Below are positions 10,250 through 22,323 of a DNA stretch of 64,000 nucleotides, in pieces; positions within the stretch are counted from its first letter, which is position 1; each line of letters starts with the position of its first letter. The stretch covers positions 17,592,475 to 17,656,474 of the forward strand of contig NC_087077.1 of NCBI RefSeq assembly GCF_026151205.1, written 5' to 3'. The notes under the pieces were generated by a model, which was not told the DNA's origin, did not search any database, and saw only the letters and a list, made by a program, of their open reading frames with translations. The translations under genes and the position numbers were made by a program. This DNA is from Bolinopsis microptera (Eukaryota; Ctenophora; Tentaculata; Lobata; Bolinopsidae).

Positions 10250-11290
10250 AACTGACTGAATATGGCACTTTTTACTCATTCAATGCTTTTCATGATTGCA
10301 CGGCTTTGGAAAAGATAATGAGCACTTTGGAAGTGACTTTATGAGCTCTAGCTGCCGCTCTTTAGAGAGCGTTCTGCGTTATTCAGCGTTGCAGTTGTAC
10401 TAATCCGATCCTAAAAGCGGGTCTCATCACTGATACTGTCGCATTAAAAATTACTTTAAAATTGTCATGTGACAATTACCTCAGCATGAGTGATGAGGAA
10501 GTAACCAAGATGTTTTTAACTCTGGGTGTTTGTCAAGCTTCCATAAAAATGTGTTTGAATAAACGTAGGCAGTAGCCATTACATAACTACAAGAAATTCG
10601 AATCAATGATATACAGTTTTAATTTCAATTATATTTCTGATGTTTTTAATAATTTATAATCAAAGCACAAAGCTTATATTAGTTTCTTTCTCGATGTTGA
10701 GTACAAATTGATGTCCGGAAATGTATTAAAAGCATGCCTTATCTGTTAACAACTCCAGCATAATATATTAGCCCCAAACCGAGTAACTTTAGACGTTTGG
10801 GGAAAACATACCAAATATCTTACAATCAGTATTCAGTATCACTAAGGGGAAAAATACAGGTTTTTTGTTCGCCAGAATGTCCAAGCTTCGTTTCTGTGGT
10901 TTCAGAAACATTTTTACGACAAAAAATAGCAATATTATAACTACTTTTTTGTAACTTTGAGGTCCAATAAATATAAATAAAATGAATAAACGCATTTTTG
11001 ATGTCATTAAAAACTACACAAGAATTCAAGAGAATGATTTTATGTCAAGCAGTCAAGCATCAAAAACAACCCTATGTTCCCTGACTGACGTTTGATCAAA
11101 ATAAGCCTGAAAAGGACAATTTCAGCTTTTTTGACTTTAAAAGGTCTAGGTTAATTAATACACCAGCCTTTTGAGATAGGGTAATGAAATCTTACACCCA
11201 TGTAGAACAGTACAGAAACAGATTTTTTGAAAAATTGTAGCTTGCTATCTCAATGATTAGCTAAATTATAGATGTGGATACTGGCGGGGA
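10250..11290. other. Duplicated non-coding stretch of the A/D unit
   Basis: Collinear with 35553-36570 with only scattered differences. Both copies contain short open frames on the minus strand that carry different stops and indels, so they are not conserved coding sequence. No gene recognised. Confidence 0.5.
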
Positions 11291-11400
11291 GGTGATAATT
11301 GTTTGTTTAAATTTTAGGGCGAGCACATGTTCAGGAGGCTGATGAGGTGGATAATTGTTTGTTTACATTTTAGGGCGAGCACATGTTCAGGAGGCTTAAG
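11287..11400. repeat. Two-copy direct repeat of about 60 bp
   Basis: The unit with GATAATTGTTTGTTTA, TTTTAGGGCGAGCACATG and TTCAGGAGGCT occurs twice. The D-unit counterpart at about 36568-36730 has three copies, so unit number has changed since the duplication. Confidence 0.8.
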
Positions 11401-12379
11401 AGACGCTTGTAACGCCTTCTTGTTACCCCCCTGTGAGGGCCTCGAATTATTTTTTGAACGAAAGCTCAAAAATAACCGAGAAATCGACCTTTTTATTAAC
11501 TCATTTTGATGACCGTTTCTAACCTAAAATTGCACGAAAAATCGATTTAGCTAGGTTTCAGAACCTATAATGAAACACTTCCTTATCCCTCAAAATCGAT
11601 GTTTTATAGTTTAGAATGCGAGCAACTTAAGCAACATATATTTTAATCCTTCGGTTCTGCAGCTCTTGACCTAGGGCTGAAACCGAAAGATCGAGGCAAT
11701 CCTCACCTTAACTGATCGAACTTGAGCGAAGAGCAGAGTACGACAAAACACAGCAGGTAAGCAACTCATTTTTGTGACTGTTCCTCACCTGTACAACGTT
11801 GCACGAGAAATCGATTTGAGTTGGTTTTACAGCCCAATAACGCTTCCTTGTTCCTCAAAATTCTTGTGTTGCTCAAACAAAGAACATGTTGATTCTGCAA
11901 CCAAAGAACAAGGTGATTGTCTTGTTAACAACTCGAACAGGTTCTATCACAATTTTCAGAGCAGAGCACGATACTACGATAGCAAAGTCAAAAGAAACAC
12001 AATAAAGGTAGGTGACCAACACCATGATAGAACAATCGTACTATCAACTCAATTATATTTATTCTGAACGTACGGGCAGCCATGCGCTCCGTGATCCAGA
12101 CCAATTGTAATAAAAGTGTCCTGTCGCGTGACGATGATCCGTCCAATCACGACAGGAAGAGTGATCAGACGGATATTATATCGTATGTTTACTTTCCTTA
12201 TCTGTATTTTACCCCTCTGTTGACATTGTTATCTCTACTACAGCTTGGCAATTTCAAGCTGCTCCTATCTGCACCGAGGTACACACGCCATGATTACGTC
12301 ATGCAGAACTAGAAATTGTGTGATCCGTGATCGTTATAATGTAACTGTGCCCACTGCCCATAAACAATGCAAACTGTTG

Positions 12380-12400
12380 GGGGGGGGGGGGGGGGGGGTG
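12380..12400. repeat. G homopolymer run
   Basis: About 20 consecutive G. The D-unit counterpart near 37705 is interrupted by TA and shorter, so length is variable or poorly sequenced. Confidence 0.85.
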
Positions 12401-12451
12401 TAGGACTTATCGTCAGTCATGAACAGAATATTAACATAATTTTTTAGTTAT

Positions 12452-12700
12452 TTAAGTAGACCTGGTCATTTTAAAAAAATCACTTTCCAGCTCCCTTAAA
12501 AAAACAGGGTTCAAATTGACAAGTTGGGTACACCCGAATGCGATGTCGCTCAGATAAGGCAACATCTTCGCCACAACTTTGTTTCCCAAAATCTTGTACC
12601 GCTTCAGATAGCCAATGGAGCGTTCCACGTGGATGCGGGCGATGCTGAATTTTCTGCTGGCTGCTACTTCTTCCGGCATGAACTGAGTCTTGCCCCACAT
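12452..12700 (-). pseudogene. Harbinger-type (DDE_4) transposase C-terminal fragment
   Basis: The minus-strand frame contains RIHVERSIGYLKRYKIL, then an MLPYLSDIAF block and QLVNLNPVFL. This matches the end of the PIF/Harbinger DDE_4 domain, where (R/A)-HVER-x-I-G-x-(L/I)-K carries the last catalytic Glu. About 80 codons remain of a normal protein of several hundred; no N-terminal part or inverted repeats were found. A second copy in the duplicated D unit is at 37816-38025. Confidence 0.8.
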
Positions 12701-13005
12701 CCCCGCTGGGATTCTTAACTACCGGAAGATGTTTTGAGCATTCTGTTAGTCAGTCATGTCGCTCCTTTCAATTATATTTTCTTAGAAAATTAGTGGAATT
12801 GATAAATCTTAAATGAGGGATCTTTTACGATAACATATGATGTCAGAATTCCTAGGTTGGATTTTTGCAGACGTAATATGTGTCATGTGAACGGTCCCTT
12901 ATTGTAATGGCATTGTCTTTTAATGTTAGTATTAATAAGTTATAATATAGATGTTATAAATGATGAATTGGTTATTGTATTCCTAGTATAGATCCCAGAG
13001 TAATT

Positions 13006-13591
13006 TTTTGTTCGCTACTAGATACTATTATTATCACAGGGCAGAGGATACTATGTCGCGACAAATATAATAGAGCAGTCTGGTGGGGATTAGAATTGGA
13101 CCTATCCGTGTATAACAGTGTAGGTGCATATAGGGCCCTGCGATGATATCAAAGTGACCCAAATTGCAAATCGATGTATTTTGGACACTGATTCCAAATC
13201 TGAAATCCCTCTATGACATTGCTTCCCTAATAGTTTATTTGTTATTGTTGATTAACAAAAACACTGCTATTTTCTTATTTTGGACACGTTAAATACCAGT
13301 TAAACGCAAACAGCAAATTCTACTGTTTATGGCCAGAGTTTGGAGTAATACGTTTTAAGTTTATAGTTACCTAGCTTGCTAGTCTTTCTTGCTGAGAAGC
13401 GAGCAAGAGACAGCAAGCTTGAAGCTAGCCTAGAAAACCTTAACCATAAAAGCTGAACTCAACACATAACAGAGTATATGAATTTACATTTAAATGTTTA
13501 TAACATGCTGAGAATGAGATTGCGTCTCGTTGCCGGTTCTAATTTCTGAAACATGAACAATTAAATCAAATATTAACCATTTTGATTACGG
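13006..13591. other. No recognised feature; end of A/D duplication
   Basis: Similarity between the A and D units ends at about 13005 (38345 in D), just after AGATCCCAGAGTAATTTTTT. The rest has no open frame of note. A short imperfect inverted repeat with CTAGCTTGCT/AGCAAGCTTGAAGCTAG lies at 13370-13432. Confidence 0.5.
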
Positions 13592-13678
13592 GTTACCTGG
13601 GGACCCCAGGCTATTATATTTATGTTCATAATCATAGAGATTCGGCGCGGAAAGACAGGCTGAGCGCCGCCCAGTAGA
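13592..13678 (+). repeat. Short interspersed repeat (CCTGGGGACCCCAGG family)
   Basis: Second full copy of the family described at 8585, with a diverged middle (ATAGAGATTCGGCGCGG) and conserved end GGCTGAGCGCCGCCCAGTA. It abuts the LINE fragment downstream. Confidence 0.7.
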
Positions 13679-13694
13679 TTAAGGGTACCATCCG

Positions 13695-14228
13695 TTGATG
13701 GGTAAAATACTCCTGATCGTCCCTGTCTGGAACCCCAGCAAAATCACCGATATAGAAGCAATTGAAAATGTTCAGAGGAACTACACTCGCCGTATCTTAT
13801 GTTGTCAGCAATTGGACTATTGGGACCGTCTTAAGAAGCTGGACCTGCTCTCCCTGCAGAGGCGGAGAGAGCGATACATCCTGATCCATACATGGAAGAT
13901 GGCAAACGACCTTGCTCCAAATGACATCAACATGGTATTTAAGGAAAACGCTCGACATGGCATAAAAGCCATAGTCCCACCACTGAACAACAAATCGCAA
14001 CGATCAGTGGCCACTCATTACGAGAATTCCTTTGGAGTGAATGCAGCGAGACTATGGAACCTCCTCCCACGACAAGTGAACAGTTTAACTGCACAAGGAC
14101 CCTTCAAGGTATCACTTGCTCGATTTTTGGAGACGTTTCCCGTAACCCCGCCAACCAAAGGATACACCGCCTTCACCAACAACTCACTCCTGGAATGGAA
14201 TCTACAGAAAGATCTGAACCAGGAATGA
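13695..14228 (+). pseudogene. Non-LTR retrotransposon RT C-terminal fragment
   Basis: The open frame of 177 codons begins near VWNPSKITDIEAIENVQRNY and continues with DRLKKLDLLSLQRRRERY, LIHTWKMANDL and FGVNAARLWNLLP, the thumb and C-terminal pattern of CR1/Rex-like LINE polymerases (WxP...E-x-VQR; L-x-L-x-SL-xx-RR-xR). The palm motifs and endonuclease are missing, so this is a 5'-truncated copy. Its stop at 14226-14228 fits the natural protein end. It is a different LINE family from those at 9326 and 14336. Confidence 0.8.
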
Positions 14229-14335
14229 ATGGAGGACGTACTAGTTACTGTTGTCCGGAAGCACTCCCTGCCAAACCAACCTAAAGTAAGTACCTGCCTA
14301 GGTCGATCAGGATGAAATCTGGAACGAGTTTCGTG

Positions 14336-15817
14336 TCAACGCTTCTCTCCATTTATCCCTATCACACAGAGTAAACGCAGCTGGTCAGGTTCCATTCCAG
14401 TGTCTTCAAGTAGGACGTCCGGGAAGGTCTTATGTGGTCGTCCTCGATAACGCTGGCCATAGGATGGTTGCCAAAAAAGGAGTTGTTGAGCAGGTTGGTC
14501 CTGTAGACGGTAGACATGTCCTGCAAAACGAAGTCTTCGTGTCTTTATAGTATCTGTCACCGATGGAATCTTTCCGTAAAGAACGGAGTTAGGTGTATGT
14601 GATTTCCATGAGATACCAAAGACCCTTCGTAGCATTCTAGTATAAAACACCGTCTAGTGCTCTAATATCAGCCTTTTTAAGAGTCCAGGTTTCTGCACCA
14701 TACAGCAGGACAGGTTCTACTGCAGTTCGAAAAATCTTAGTCTTGATCTTCCTAGACATATTAGATTTCCAAAAAGCATCTAGACTCTGTAAAGCTTTCC
14801 ATGCGAGGCCTTTCCCTGACATTGATGTCTCTGCTTGTTGAGGCTATAAAGGATCTAGGTACTTAAAGTCATGAACTTCTTCTAAAGGGCTGCCGTTAAT
14901 AAAGACTCTATCGTCTGAGTTGACAGGTCGCGGGATGTTATAGGACATGTATTTGGTCTTATCGATGTTAATAAGGAGACCATAACGGGCTGCTATGTCA
15001 GAAATGCCTTTGGCAAAGGCGGCCATTTTCGCTGAAGCTGTCAGTAATTGTTGCCTAGGTCTTCGGCGAAGTCCAAATCAGCAATGTAGTTACTTCCAAC
15101 TTTAAAACCCATCACGTGGCCCTATTGCCAGTCTAAGTATGAAATCCAGGACGATGATAAAAATGAGAGGTGCAAGAACATCGCCCTGGAGAATTCCGAG
15201 GTTGGTAAAGGAATTCTAAGTTATACCTTCAGGGGTCATGATTTTAGCCTTAGTGTTGATGTAGAGTGACATAATGGCTTTATGATTTTTTTAAGAAAGC
15301 CGTAGGAAGCCAGGATGTCGGGAAGATGCGATCTGAAGATGCAGTCAAAAGGCCTTTGAGAAGTCAATAAACGAGATGACACAAGGAAGCCTGGAAGTTC
15401 ACAACCTCTTCGATGATACGTCTAAGAGCCAGAATCTGTTCACGAGTCCCTCTTCCAGGCCGGAAACCATTCTGGTTGTATCGGAGGCGAGGTTCTATGT
15501 GGCTCCTGATTCGGTTTAGAAGCAGCCTGTTGTAGATTTTCGTGGCAACAGGGAGGATGGAGATGCCTCTGCTATTTTCAGGACAAAAACTTTTTAGCTC
15601 CTTTGGGTATAGGAAGAATGGCAGTGACAAGAAGCTCTTCCGGGGCTTTACCAGTAGCTAGCATGTTGTTGAACAGAGATAGTAAAGGAGTGTCCAAGTC
15701 AACACACTTGTACAGCAGAGGAAGGAATTCCGTCAAAGTAAGTAAGTCCACGGTAAATCTGATTTCAATGCCAAAACTTGCTGTTTGCTCTTTTATATAC
15801 GGGCGAGAAATTTCCAA
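14336..15817 (-). pseudogene. Frameshifted non-LTR reverse transcriptase
   Basis: Minus-strand pieces form one degraded reverse transcriptase in order: TAILPIPKGAKK (about 15600-15640), ENSRGISILPVATKIYNRLL and NQNGFRPGRGTREQI (15430-15570), the active-site box as DLDFAEDL (about 15050-15080, normally xADD), NIDKTKYMSYN (14930-14970), TAVEPVLLYGAETWTLKKAD (14670-14740) and TRRLRFAGHVYRL (about 14510-14550). At least five frame changes separate them. The middle of the palm (15080-15360) is scrambled. Both this copy and the one at 9326 belong to the GAETW/GH(I/V)xR LINE group. Confidence 0.85.
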
Positions 15818-16380
15818 CCTTGTTTTAATATTATGAGTCTTCTCACCCTGGTCCCCTTTACTGCAATCACCGTGATTAACATAGTCCCGTGGGCCTATGT
15901 GAGTACGTATTTAAAGTCACATACGGACACTCCACTCAGACCACCACAGCCCTGGTCACAACCGCGCCGGTTACAGGTCTCTTCTGGGTGATGTGGAGTC
16001 CTACTGTGGTACGGTTCCACCTCTCTGCTATAAAACATAAAAGGGGAAGACTGATACGCATGGCTGGAAAAAATACGGTATCTATACATGTTGGGAGCGT
16101 ACTTAAACCCGCTTATCTATACTTGACATTTTTTCATCGCCTCAATCAATTCTTTAAAAATCTATGATGCAATGCCAGGACAAAAGGAAATCGCGGCATG
16201 TACGGAATCGCGATTTTTCCCATTATTTGCGACACATTTTATGTATAGTTTAATGTATAGTCTGTTAAAAAATCGCGGTATCGCGAATTTTGGCCAAAAT
16301 AATCGCGAAATCCTTTTGTCCCTGTGCAATGCCCGAGGCTGCAGCAGTAGCCGCAACAGCAACTGCAGACACCACGATAA
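15797..16380. repeat. Repeat block shared with 22610-23055
   Basis: Collinear with 22610-23055: both hold CATTTCCAACCTTGTT-like, CATAGTCCCGTGGGCCTATG and CTACTGTGGTACGGTT landmarks followed by GGCTGCAGCAGTAGCCGCAA. This copy has about 150 bp extra (16165-16330). No coding function recognised. It marks the 5' side of the B and C receptor units. Confidence 0.65.
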
Positions 16381-16384
16381 AAAT

Positions 16385-16650
16385 TTATTAAATACAGAAT
16401 AAATGTTTATTAATCCACGAATCAACGTTCGCGGATCGCGCTTTCTCACAAATCAACGCTCTCTTACTGATCAGGATCTTATTTTAGTGCTTAGTCTTAT
16501 GCAAATTTATTTTCGATACAGCATCAAACATGGAATAATTGCTATTGATCAAATATATTATTTTGCTGGTTTCTTAAAAATAATATCTTCAAGAACGGTA
16601 CGCGAGCGTTGATTTCGTGGTATTTATTCGGTATTTAATAAACTATCTTA
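16385..16650. mobile_element. Inverted-repeat element upstream of GPCR copy B
   Basis: TATTAAATACAGAATAAAT with CCACGAATCAACGTTCGCG at 16385-16435 is mirrored by CGCGAGCGTTGATT and TATTTATTCGGTATTTAATA at 16600-16645, giving a MITE-like element of about 265 bp. The equivalent at 23058-23485 is longer by an insertion at about 23224-23389. Confidence 0.6.
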
Positions 16651-16740
16651 GATATAGGGCAGTCAAGTTTTCTTCTTCTTTCTTTCAACGTTGGACAGCA
16701 CTCGTGCAATACCGAATTTTTTGGCAGTCCCTCGAAAATT

Positions 16741-19108
16741 AGTGCCAAGACAAGAACGAGCCATTTAATAATAGGTATATTAATTCAAGTTTTTAATCCT
16801 TGACCTCGTCCTCGGGCTCCAATGACCCACGAGAACCCTTGTCTAAAGAAAAGGTAATAATAACCACGGAAGTGTACAAAAGTCCCACCTCTTTACTCTT
16901 CGCTACGTGCAGATTTTACGAGAGGAACGTGCAGAGATGATGTTGACTATTTCCTTCATCGGAATGTCAATGACACCTCATTGACATACAATAGACCATT
17001 TTATAACAACATAATGAAGAATAGGGACACATTACTTCGATCACCTGAAGACATTCATGCTTGCCCCATGTCGATACACAAATATCCAGTATTGGACACA
17101 ACAAATTGGACTTGTTTGATTCCTGTATAGTACGTCTGTGATGGTTCTCTGATTGCTTAACTGACGAGTGTGGTTGCGGAGGGGAGACTACCGAGCAGTC
17201 AGTAACCCCAGACTCCGATTTTTCTACTGTGCTCAACAGCCTGGATGTGTCTCATTTCCACAGGTAACGAAAAACATAAGAAAATATTTTTCTTTATGAA
17301 TACAACAGTGCGAATGATCACAGATTATTAACTCCCCACTTGTTTATCGCACGTTTCTAATAATAATAAACATATCCCTGTTTGATTATGAATATGACTG
17401 CACCTCCCACTTCAGATTTGCGATAACATAGAAGACTGTTTAGACGGTAAGTGACGAGAGTTTCTGTTCAACCAACGATCAGATAGAACAGAATATTTTA
17501 AAAAGGGACAATCCAGTTGCGCAATGCATAAACAATTACAGTCTTTCTGAAAATAACATATGGTTATACCAGCTGAGCAGTTAATAATGTTCTGTGAAAA
17601 TAATTGCAGCAGTTATTTTTCAAAATCAGATCAATGGTAATAAGTTTTGCAAGCTCCTAGGCTTTAACCATATTTCACTTCCTGCACTATATTTTTGTCA
17701 TTATATGCCTAGCCTGGAATCAATTTGTGACAATAAAATAGACTGTACAAATGGTGAAGATGAAGTTGGATGTCCGGGCAGATTCTACTGCTAAACCACC
17801 CACCCTTGAAACTGTGTCTACAAGCGAAAGGACATTGTGGGTTTCTCCGGATAAGAAATGCGATCATGTTAAAGATTGCCCAAATAATATGGATGAGTGT
17901 AATATTGACTGTGACCTAGGCAACATAGCTTCTCCAAAATCCCTCATAAAATCGAATGCTCTCTCGTGTTCACATCTCATCTTTGATTAGCTGTTTTGAT
18001 TCTGAATGTAAGGAACGGTTATATAGCAATGAAACACACAGCCACTAATGTTATGGCGAAAACTGATAGACTTCTTTTGCATACAAATATTTGCATATGA
18101 CTTTTGATGGAGTTTATCTTTGCTTCATCGTGCTGGCATCCCTCGTTCTCCGATATACTGAAGGCTATTGTGTACACTCTGACTGGTGGAGGTCGAGCGT
18201 TTTTACTGCGATATTTTGGGGGTGATCTTCTCTTTTGCAAGTCACGGATCTCTCTTGATAGTTTCTTTGATGAGTATTGTAAGGAGCATCCAGTGCACTG
18301 TATCATTTATCAGGATTCCTTATAAAGCCATCATTTTTAAGTTCCTGCATCATTTTCACCCTCAACTTGATTCATGCAATACTTCCAGTTGTAAGCTCCC
18401 CCCTAATTGAACACATCTTCAAATCGAAAATCTTCATGGTGAACATTGCCGAAAATCCCTTATTGAGCTCCTTTGATGAACAGAACATAACAGATCTGCA
18501 TAACAAATTCTTCCAAACCGGACTACTGAGTACATTACAACGATGCTGGATGATTTGAAGCAATAAACAAATATGCCTGAGATCTTCGACTTCAGAATGA
18601 TTGGGTATTACGGGGACCACGCCAATTTGCATAAGCAATATATTCAAGGATCAGGAATCTTACCGAGCTTTAAAATTGGATATTGTACTGCCATATCTGT
18701 GCTGTTAGCTGTAGTTTCAGTATCATATATTTTAATAGTGGTGAAGCATACAAGTCAGCAGCATTGCAAACGACAACCAGGGAGATAATCAGCAAAACAA
18801 CGACCTCCTTATCAAGGGTCTGCTTGATGATCGGATCTCAACTGGTAAGCTGGGTGTCCCTAATAATAACCGCTTAACTATTTCATCGGCACTGACGAAA
18901 GTTCTGTACCAGAATATGTATTTGAAGTTTTCGCCCTGTTTGTGATGCCCATCAACAGTTTGCTTAACCCAATATTTTACAGTGATATGTATAAAATTGT
19001 CAAGCAGAAATATATATTATTAGTGCTATTGTTAATAGAATTAACAAAAGAGTTAATCCATCTGACCAAACAGCAGAGTATGAAATGAACAATATCAATC
19101 GGCCATGA
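16741..19108 (+). pseudogene. GRL101-like LDLa-module GPCR, copy B, decayed
   Basis: Collinear with copy C from its first exon, but the ATG is lost (GTGCCAAGACAAG against GTGCAATGACAAG in C). Exon 1 has a nonsense change near 17129 (TAT to TAG after the NWTCLIP motif) and several one-base indels; exon 2 begins near 17417 after an AG acceptor and accumulates more than ten frameshifts through the LDLa and helix regions. The hAT target site is empty here (17612-17619). Sequence similarity to A, C and D remains very high despite the frameshifts. Either recent pseudogenisation or poor base calling would explain that; the substitutions at ATG and TAG favour real decay. Confidence 0.85.
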
Positions 19109-19360
19109 ATTTAACAGACTGACGAATATCTCATAACATTAACATATTAATGAATAATATGGGTCAGAAGTATTGACACAAATATAGGTAAAAGCATTTA
19201 CCGCTATGACCGTAAAATGTAATTTATTTTCTATCAACATTTACCTTGATTAACATCAGTAATCGTGTGCTATCCATGCAGCTGATATTATACACTGTGG
19301 AGCCTTTTATCTGCTCAAGAGGGTTTATGTATGCCAAGGATACGCACATTGCAGTAAATT

Positions 19361-20222
19361 TTAAAAAATAGAATAAAGAAAAAGAGAAAACAAATTTGAC
19401 AATGTATTCAGTTTTGGGATATGATTAAGCTGCTGTATGTTAGTTTTTATGTTCGTTTTGTTTGTCAGCTGTTTTATTAATTGTGTGTTATTCAATATTC
19501 ATGTTGCTAATACTTTTATACTATTCAGCTGTTAAATTTTCGCTCTTTTTTTGTTGTTTAAGAATAAAATTTAACAAAAAATCAGAATAAATAAAATGAG
19601 AAAAAAATTGTCGTTGACAACGTATTCAGTTTTGGGATGAGATGAAGCTGCTGTATATTAGTTTTTATGTTCCGTTTTGTTAGTCAGTTTTTTATTAATT
19701 GCGTGAATATACGTTGTTCAATATTTATGTTGCTAATATTTATTAACTTGGGGATCCCAGGCTATTATATTTATGTTCATAATCCGAATGGAAATTTGGC
19801 GGAATGACAGGCTGAGCTCTTTTTATTTTGTATTTGCTGGAGAGTTATATAAAATTAAACAAAAAATCAGAAAAAAAAATTGACAACGTACTCAGTTTTT
19901 GGATATGATTATGATAAAGCTGCTGTATATTAATTATATTATTATTAGTTTTTATGTTCCGTTTTGTTAGTCAGTTGTTTTATCAATTGTGTGTTATTCA
20001 ATATTTATGTTGCCAATATTTGATATCTATATACTATTCAGCTGTTAAGTTTTTGCTCTTTTTATTTGTTTAAGAGTAAAATTTTACAAATAATCAGAAT
20101 AAAGAAAAAGAGAAAAACAAATTTGACAACGTATTCAGTTTTGGGATGAGATAAAGCTGCTGTATATTAGTTTTTATGTTCCGTTTTATTAGTCAGTTGC
20201 TTTATTATTTTTGTGTTATTCA
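19361..20222. repeat. 212 bp AT-rich tandem array behind GPCR copy B
   Basis: Same unit and position relative to the receptor stop as at 7576-8895, with about four copies and a 3'-truncated 95 bp repeat at 19745-19817. Confidence 0.8.
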
Positions 20223-20239
20223 ATTCAGACAACCTTATA

Positions 20240-20350
20240 ACGTAAATGTGGCACTGTGGCACTTGTGGCACTAACATGTGGCACTTGCGGCACTCACATG
20301 TGGCACTTGCGGCACTATCATATGTAGCATGTGGCACTGATAGTGCCGCA
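20240..20350. repeat. GTGGCACTTGCGGCACT minisatellite
   Basis: Repeats of ACATGTGGCACTTGCGGCACT with one inverted piece (CACTGATAGTGCCGCAAGT). It replaces the expected downstream part of the gag/pol element on the minus strand and includes the last codons and stop of the gag frame. Confidence 0.75.
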
Positions 20351-21208
20351 AGTACGATTTTCAGCCGGCTTGTAGTAAGTTCGGTTATCATTGAAATTTC
20401 TTCCAGCATAACTACTGTCTGCTCTTTCCCCTCTTTGTGCATTGTTAAATGACTTGTTGCGACGCTCATTTTGAAATTTGAAACAGTTCTGTTTAATGTG
20501 ACCTGCTTTGTTACAGTAGTGACAAACTTTCTTAGTCTTTCTTGGTGCTATGCAATTAACAGCCCAGTGGCCATATTTTCCGCAGTTAAAACAATTTCCA
20601 CTAACTTTATTAGAGTTATCAATTTTAGGAGCTTCTGCTTTTAAAATTTCAATTCCGTGTCCGCCAGACGCTTGTTTCCTGGCTTCTAAATTCTTCTCTA
20701 AATCTATAGCGCCCCGATATAAGGTTGCAAAGTCGGGTGTTTTACTATTCATTAAATGAATTGCAATTGAGTTGTTTAGTAGGCTGTACACAAAAATATT
20801 TCGTATATTTGCCTCACGAGCTGCAGATTCAGCTTCGTTGTACGCTTTGCTAGCCATCCTCTGTAATTTTCGGCCAAATTGTTCACAAGTTTCGGAGGGT
20901 AATTGCTTCATTGCAAATAGTTTTGCTCGTGTTTGCTGTCTACTGTCTGGTTCTAGAATATTTCGCAGCCTTTTTTTAAATTCAGTCCAGTTGTTTTTCT
21001 GGTCCGAATTAAGTTTAATAGCGCTCAGTTTCTCATTACTTTCTGTATCGAGATAAGTGAAAAGGAGCCTCCCACGATCCGCTTCCGGAATATTTAAAAT
21101 TCGGGCAAAATTAGACCAAATTTCCAAATATGCATTAAAGTCCTCGCCGTACTTAACAAGAATTGCGCCCGTTGTTTCGTTTTGGCGGACGCTAGATTTC
21201 CATTTCAC
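20318..21208 (-). pseudogene. LTR retrotransposon gag with two CCHC zinc knuckles
   Basis: An open frame of about 296 codons encodes a retrotransposon Gag, the structural protein that packages element RNA. The N-terminal two thirds is helical capsid-like sequence (EIWSNFARILNIPEADRGRL, FKKRLRNILEPDSRQQTRAK). Near residues 209-245 it has two zinc knuckles, CFNCGKYGHWAVNC and CHYCNKAGHIKQNC, then a basic Asn/Arg tail. The frame has no ATG at its start: it opens at a GTG after an upstream stop. A candidate gag start, MATFTEEQVNVIKQETE, lies upstream at 21850-21852 in a separate frame, so the 5' part is broken or carries an insertion. No protease, RT or integrase follows; the element is cut at the minisatellite. 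Confidence 0.85.
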
Positions 21209-21852
21209 ATTTTCTATAATAATTTAAGTATAAGCTCCAATCAGCTCACTTCAATCTTCATAATAATAATATTGATAAATTATGCATCAAATACGGGAAA
21301 CACTCGAAATTCAGTTTAATTGCCGTAGAACTTAACTTGTATCTGTAATTCAAGAAATTGTCAGCAAAGGTAAACTATACTCGTGTACACGTCAATACAC
21401 TACGCGTGCCACGTACAAATTGGGCGTATTACCTAATAGTAATATTTGATATTATACATTACATGCATCATATACATTAAAACACAGTCGCGCCGCGCAT
21501 TCATAGATCACAGGCTATCTTGTATCTATACATCACATCTCCGCAAGCAATCCTCGCGCGCGCGCAACTTTTTCGTTGCATGGTAACGGACGGAATGACA
21601 TCATATTCAGACCCGCCTATCGCGATCTCCAAAATCCACGTTTTTCTGCAAAAACCTCCATTCGTAACCTTTCACTATTGCCTTTTTTCAAAAGGGTGAA
21701 AAGGAAAAAATTTGAGGTTTCCTGCTTGCATGCGAGGTACTGTTGTCCCTCCGGAAAACTACTTTACTTAAATCACTTAACAAATTTTCTTTAGCTTCCA
21801 CTTCTGTTTCTTGTTTAATTACATTAACTTGCTCTTCTGTAAAAGTTGCCAT

Positions 21853-22124
21853 TCTTAATTTTAAACGCCAAACTTGATATAAACAATACCTCAAATATCA
21901 GTGCGGTAGCAGGTTTCTATGTTTGGGCTCTTCCACTTGTCGTACTCTGCGTCGGCGGGCTCAGTCAGCAGTTTGTGTTCGTTGGGCGGGCTCTTTGTTG
22001 GGCGGGCTCTTCGTTTCTCGTCTTCAGTCTCTGTAGCTGTAGGTTGGGCGGGCTCCAGTCTCTGTAGCTGTAGGTTGGGCGGGCTCCAGTCTCTGATGGT
22101 TTAGAGAATGTGCGTGGGCTCTTT
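21853..22124 (-). other. Retroelement leader with GGGCGGGCTC repeats
   Basis: Untranslated leader between the primer-binding site and the first gag ATG on the minus strand. It contains two direct copies of CTGTAGCTGTAGGTTGGGCG-type sequence and several TTGGGCGGGCTC motifs (22000-22090, plus-strand reading). Confidence 0.5.
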
Positions 22125-22137
22125 ATCCTCGTCGCCA
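22125..22137 (-). promoter_or_regulatory. Primer-binding site, tRNA-Ser type
   Basis: The minus strand reads TGGCGACGAGGAT directly after the putative LTR end. This is complementary to the 3' end of a typical animal serine tRNA (...ATCCTCGTCGCCA), which would prime minus-strand DNA synthesis. Its place and orientation agree with the gag frame downstream. Confidence 0.75.
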
Positions 22138-22138
22138 A

Positions 22139-22323
22139 TGTTAACGGGGTTCTTCTCTTGTTTTGTTTTGGGGAACAACGGAAACAACAGTTTAGGAGAA
22201 GTGGTTTAAAATAAACTAACTTTTACGACACGAAACATCTGTATTTATATTACCTGCCGTGCAGGTGCTAACTAGTATTTTGACGTCAAACTAATGTTAG
22301 TGCACGAGCTGACCGGGGTTACA
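22139..22323 (-). repeat. Putative 5' LTR of the gag element
   Basis: Begins TGTTAACGGGG and ends GGGGTTACA on the plus strand, giving the TG...CA termini with imperfect inverted ends (TGTTAACGGGG against TGTAACCCCGG) usual for LTRs; it is one base from the primer site. About 185 bp. An AT-rich TATTTATATT stretch could hold the promoter. No second LTR was found in the window, so the outer boundary is an inference from terminal bases alone. Confidence 0.55.

Noticed and set aside
10789-11029. Lysine-rich or hydrophobic minus-strand frames present in both duplicated units
   Set aside because: The counterparts at 36068-36286 have different frames and indels; AT-rich chance frames.
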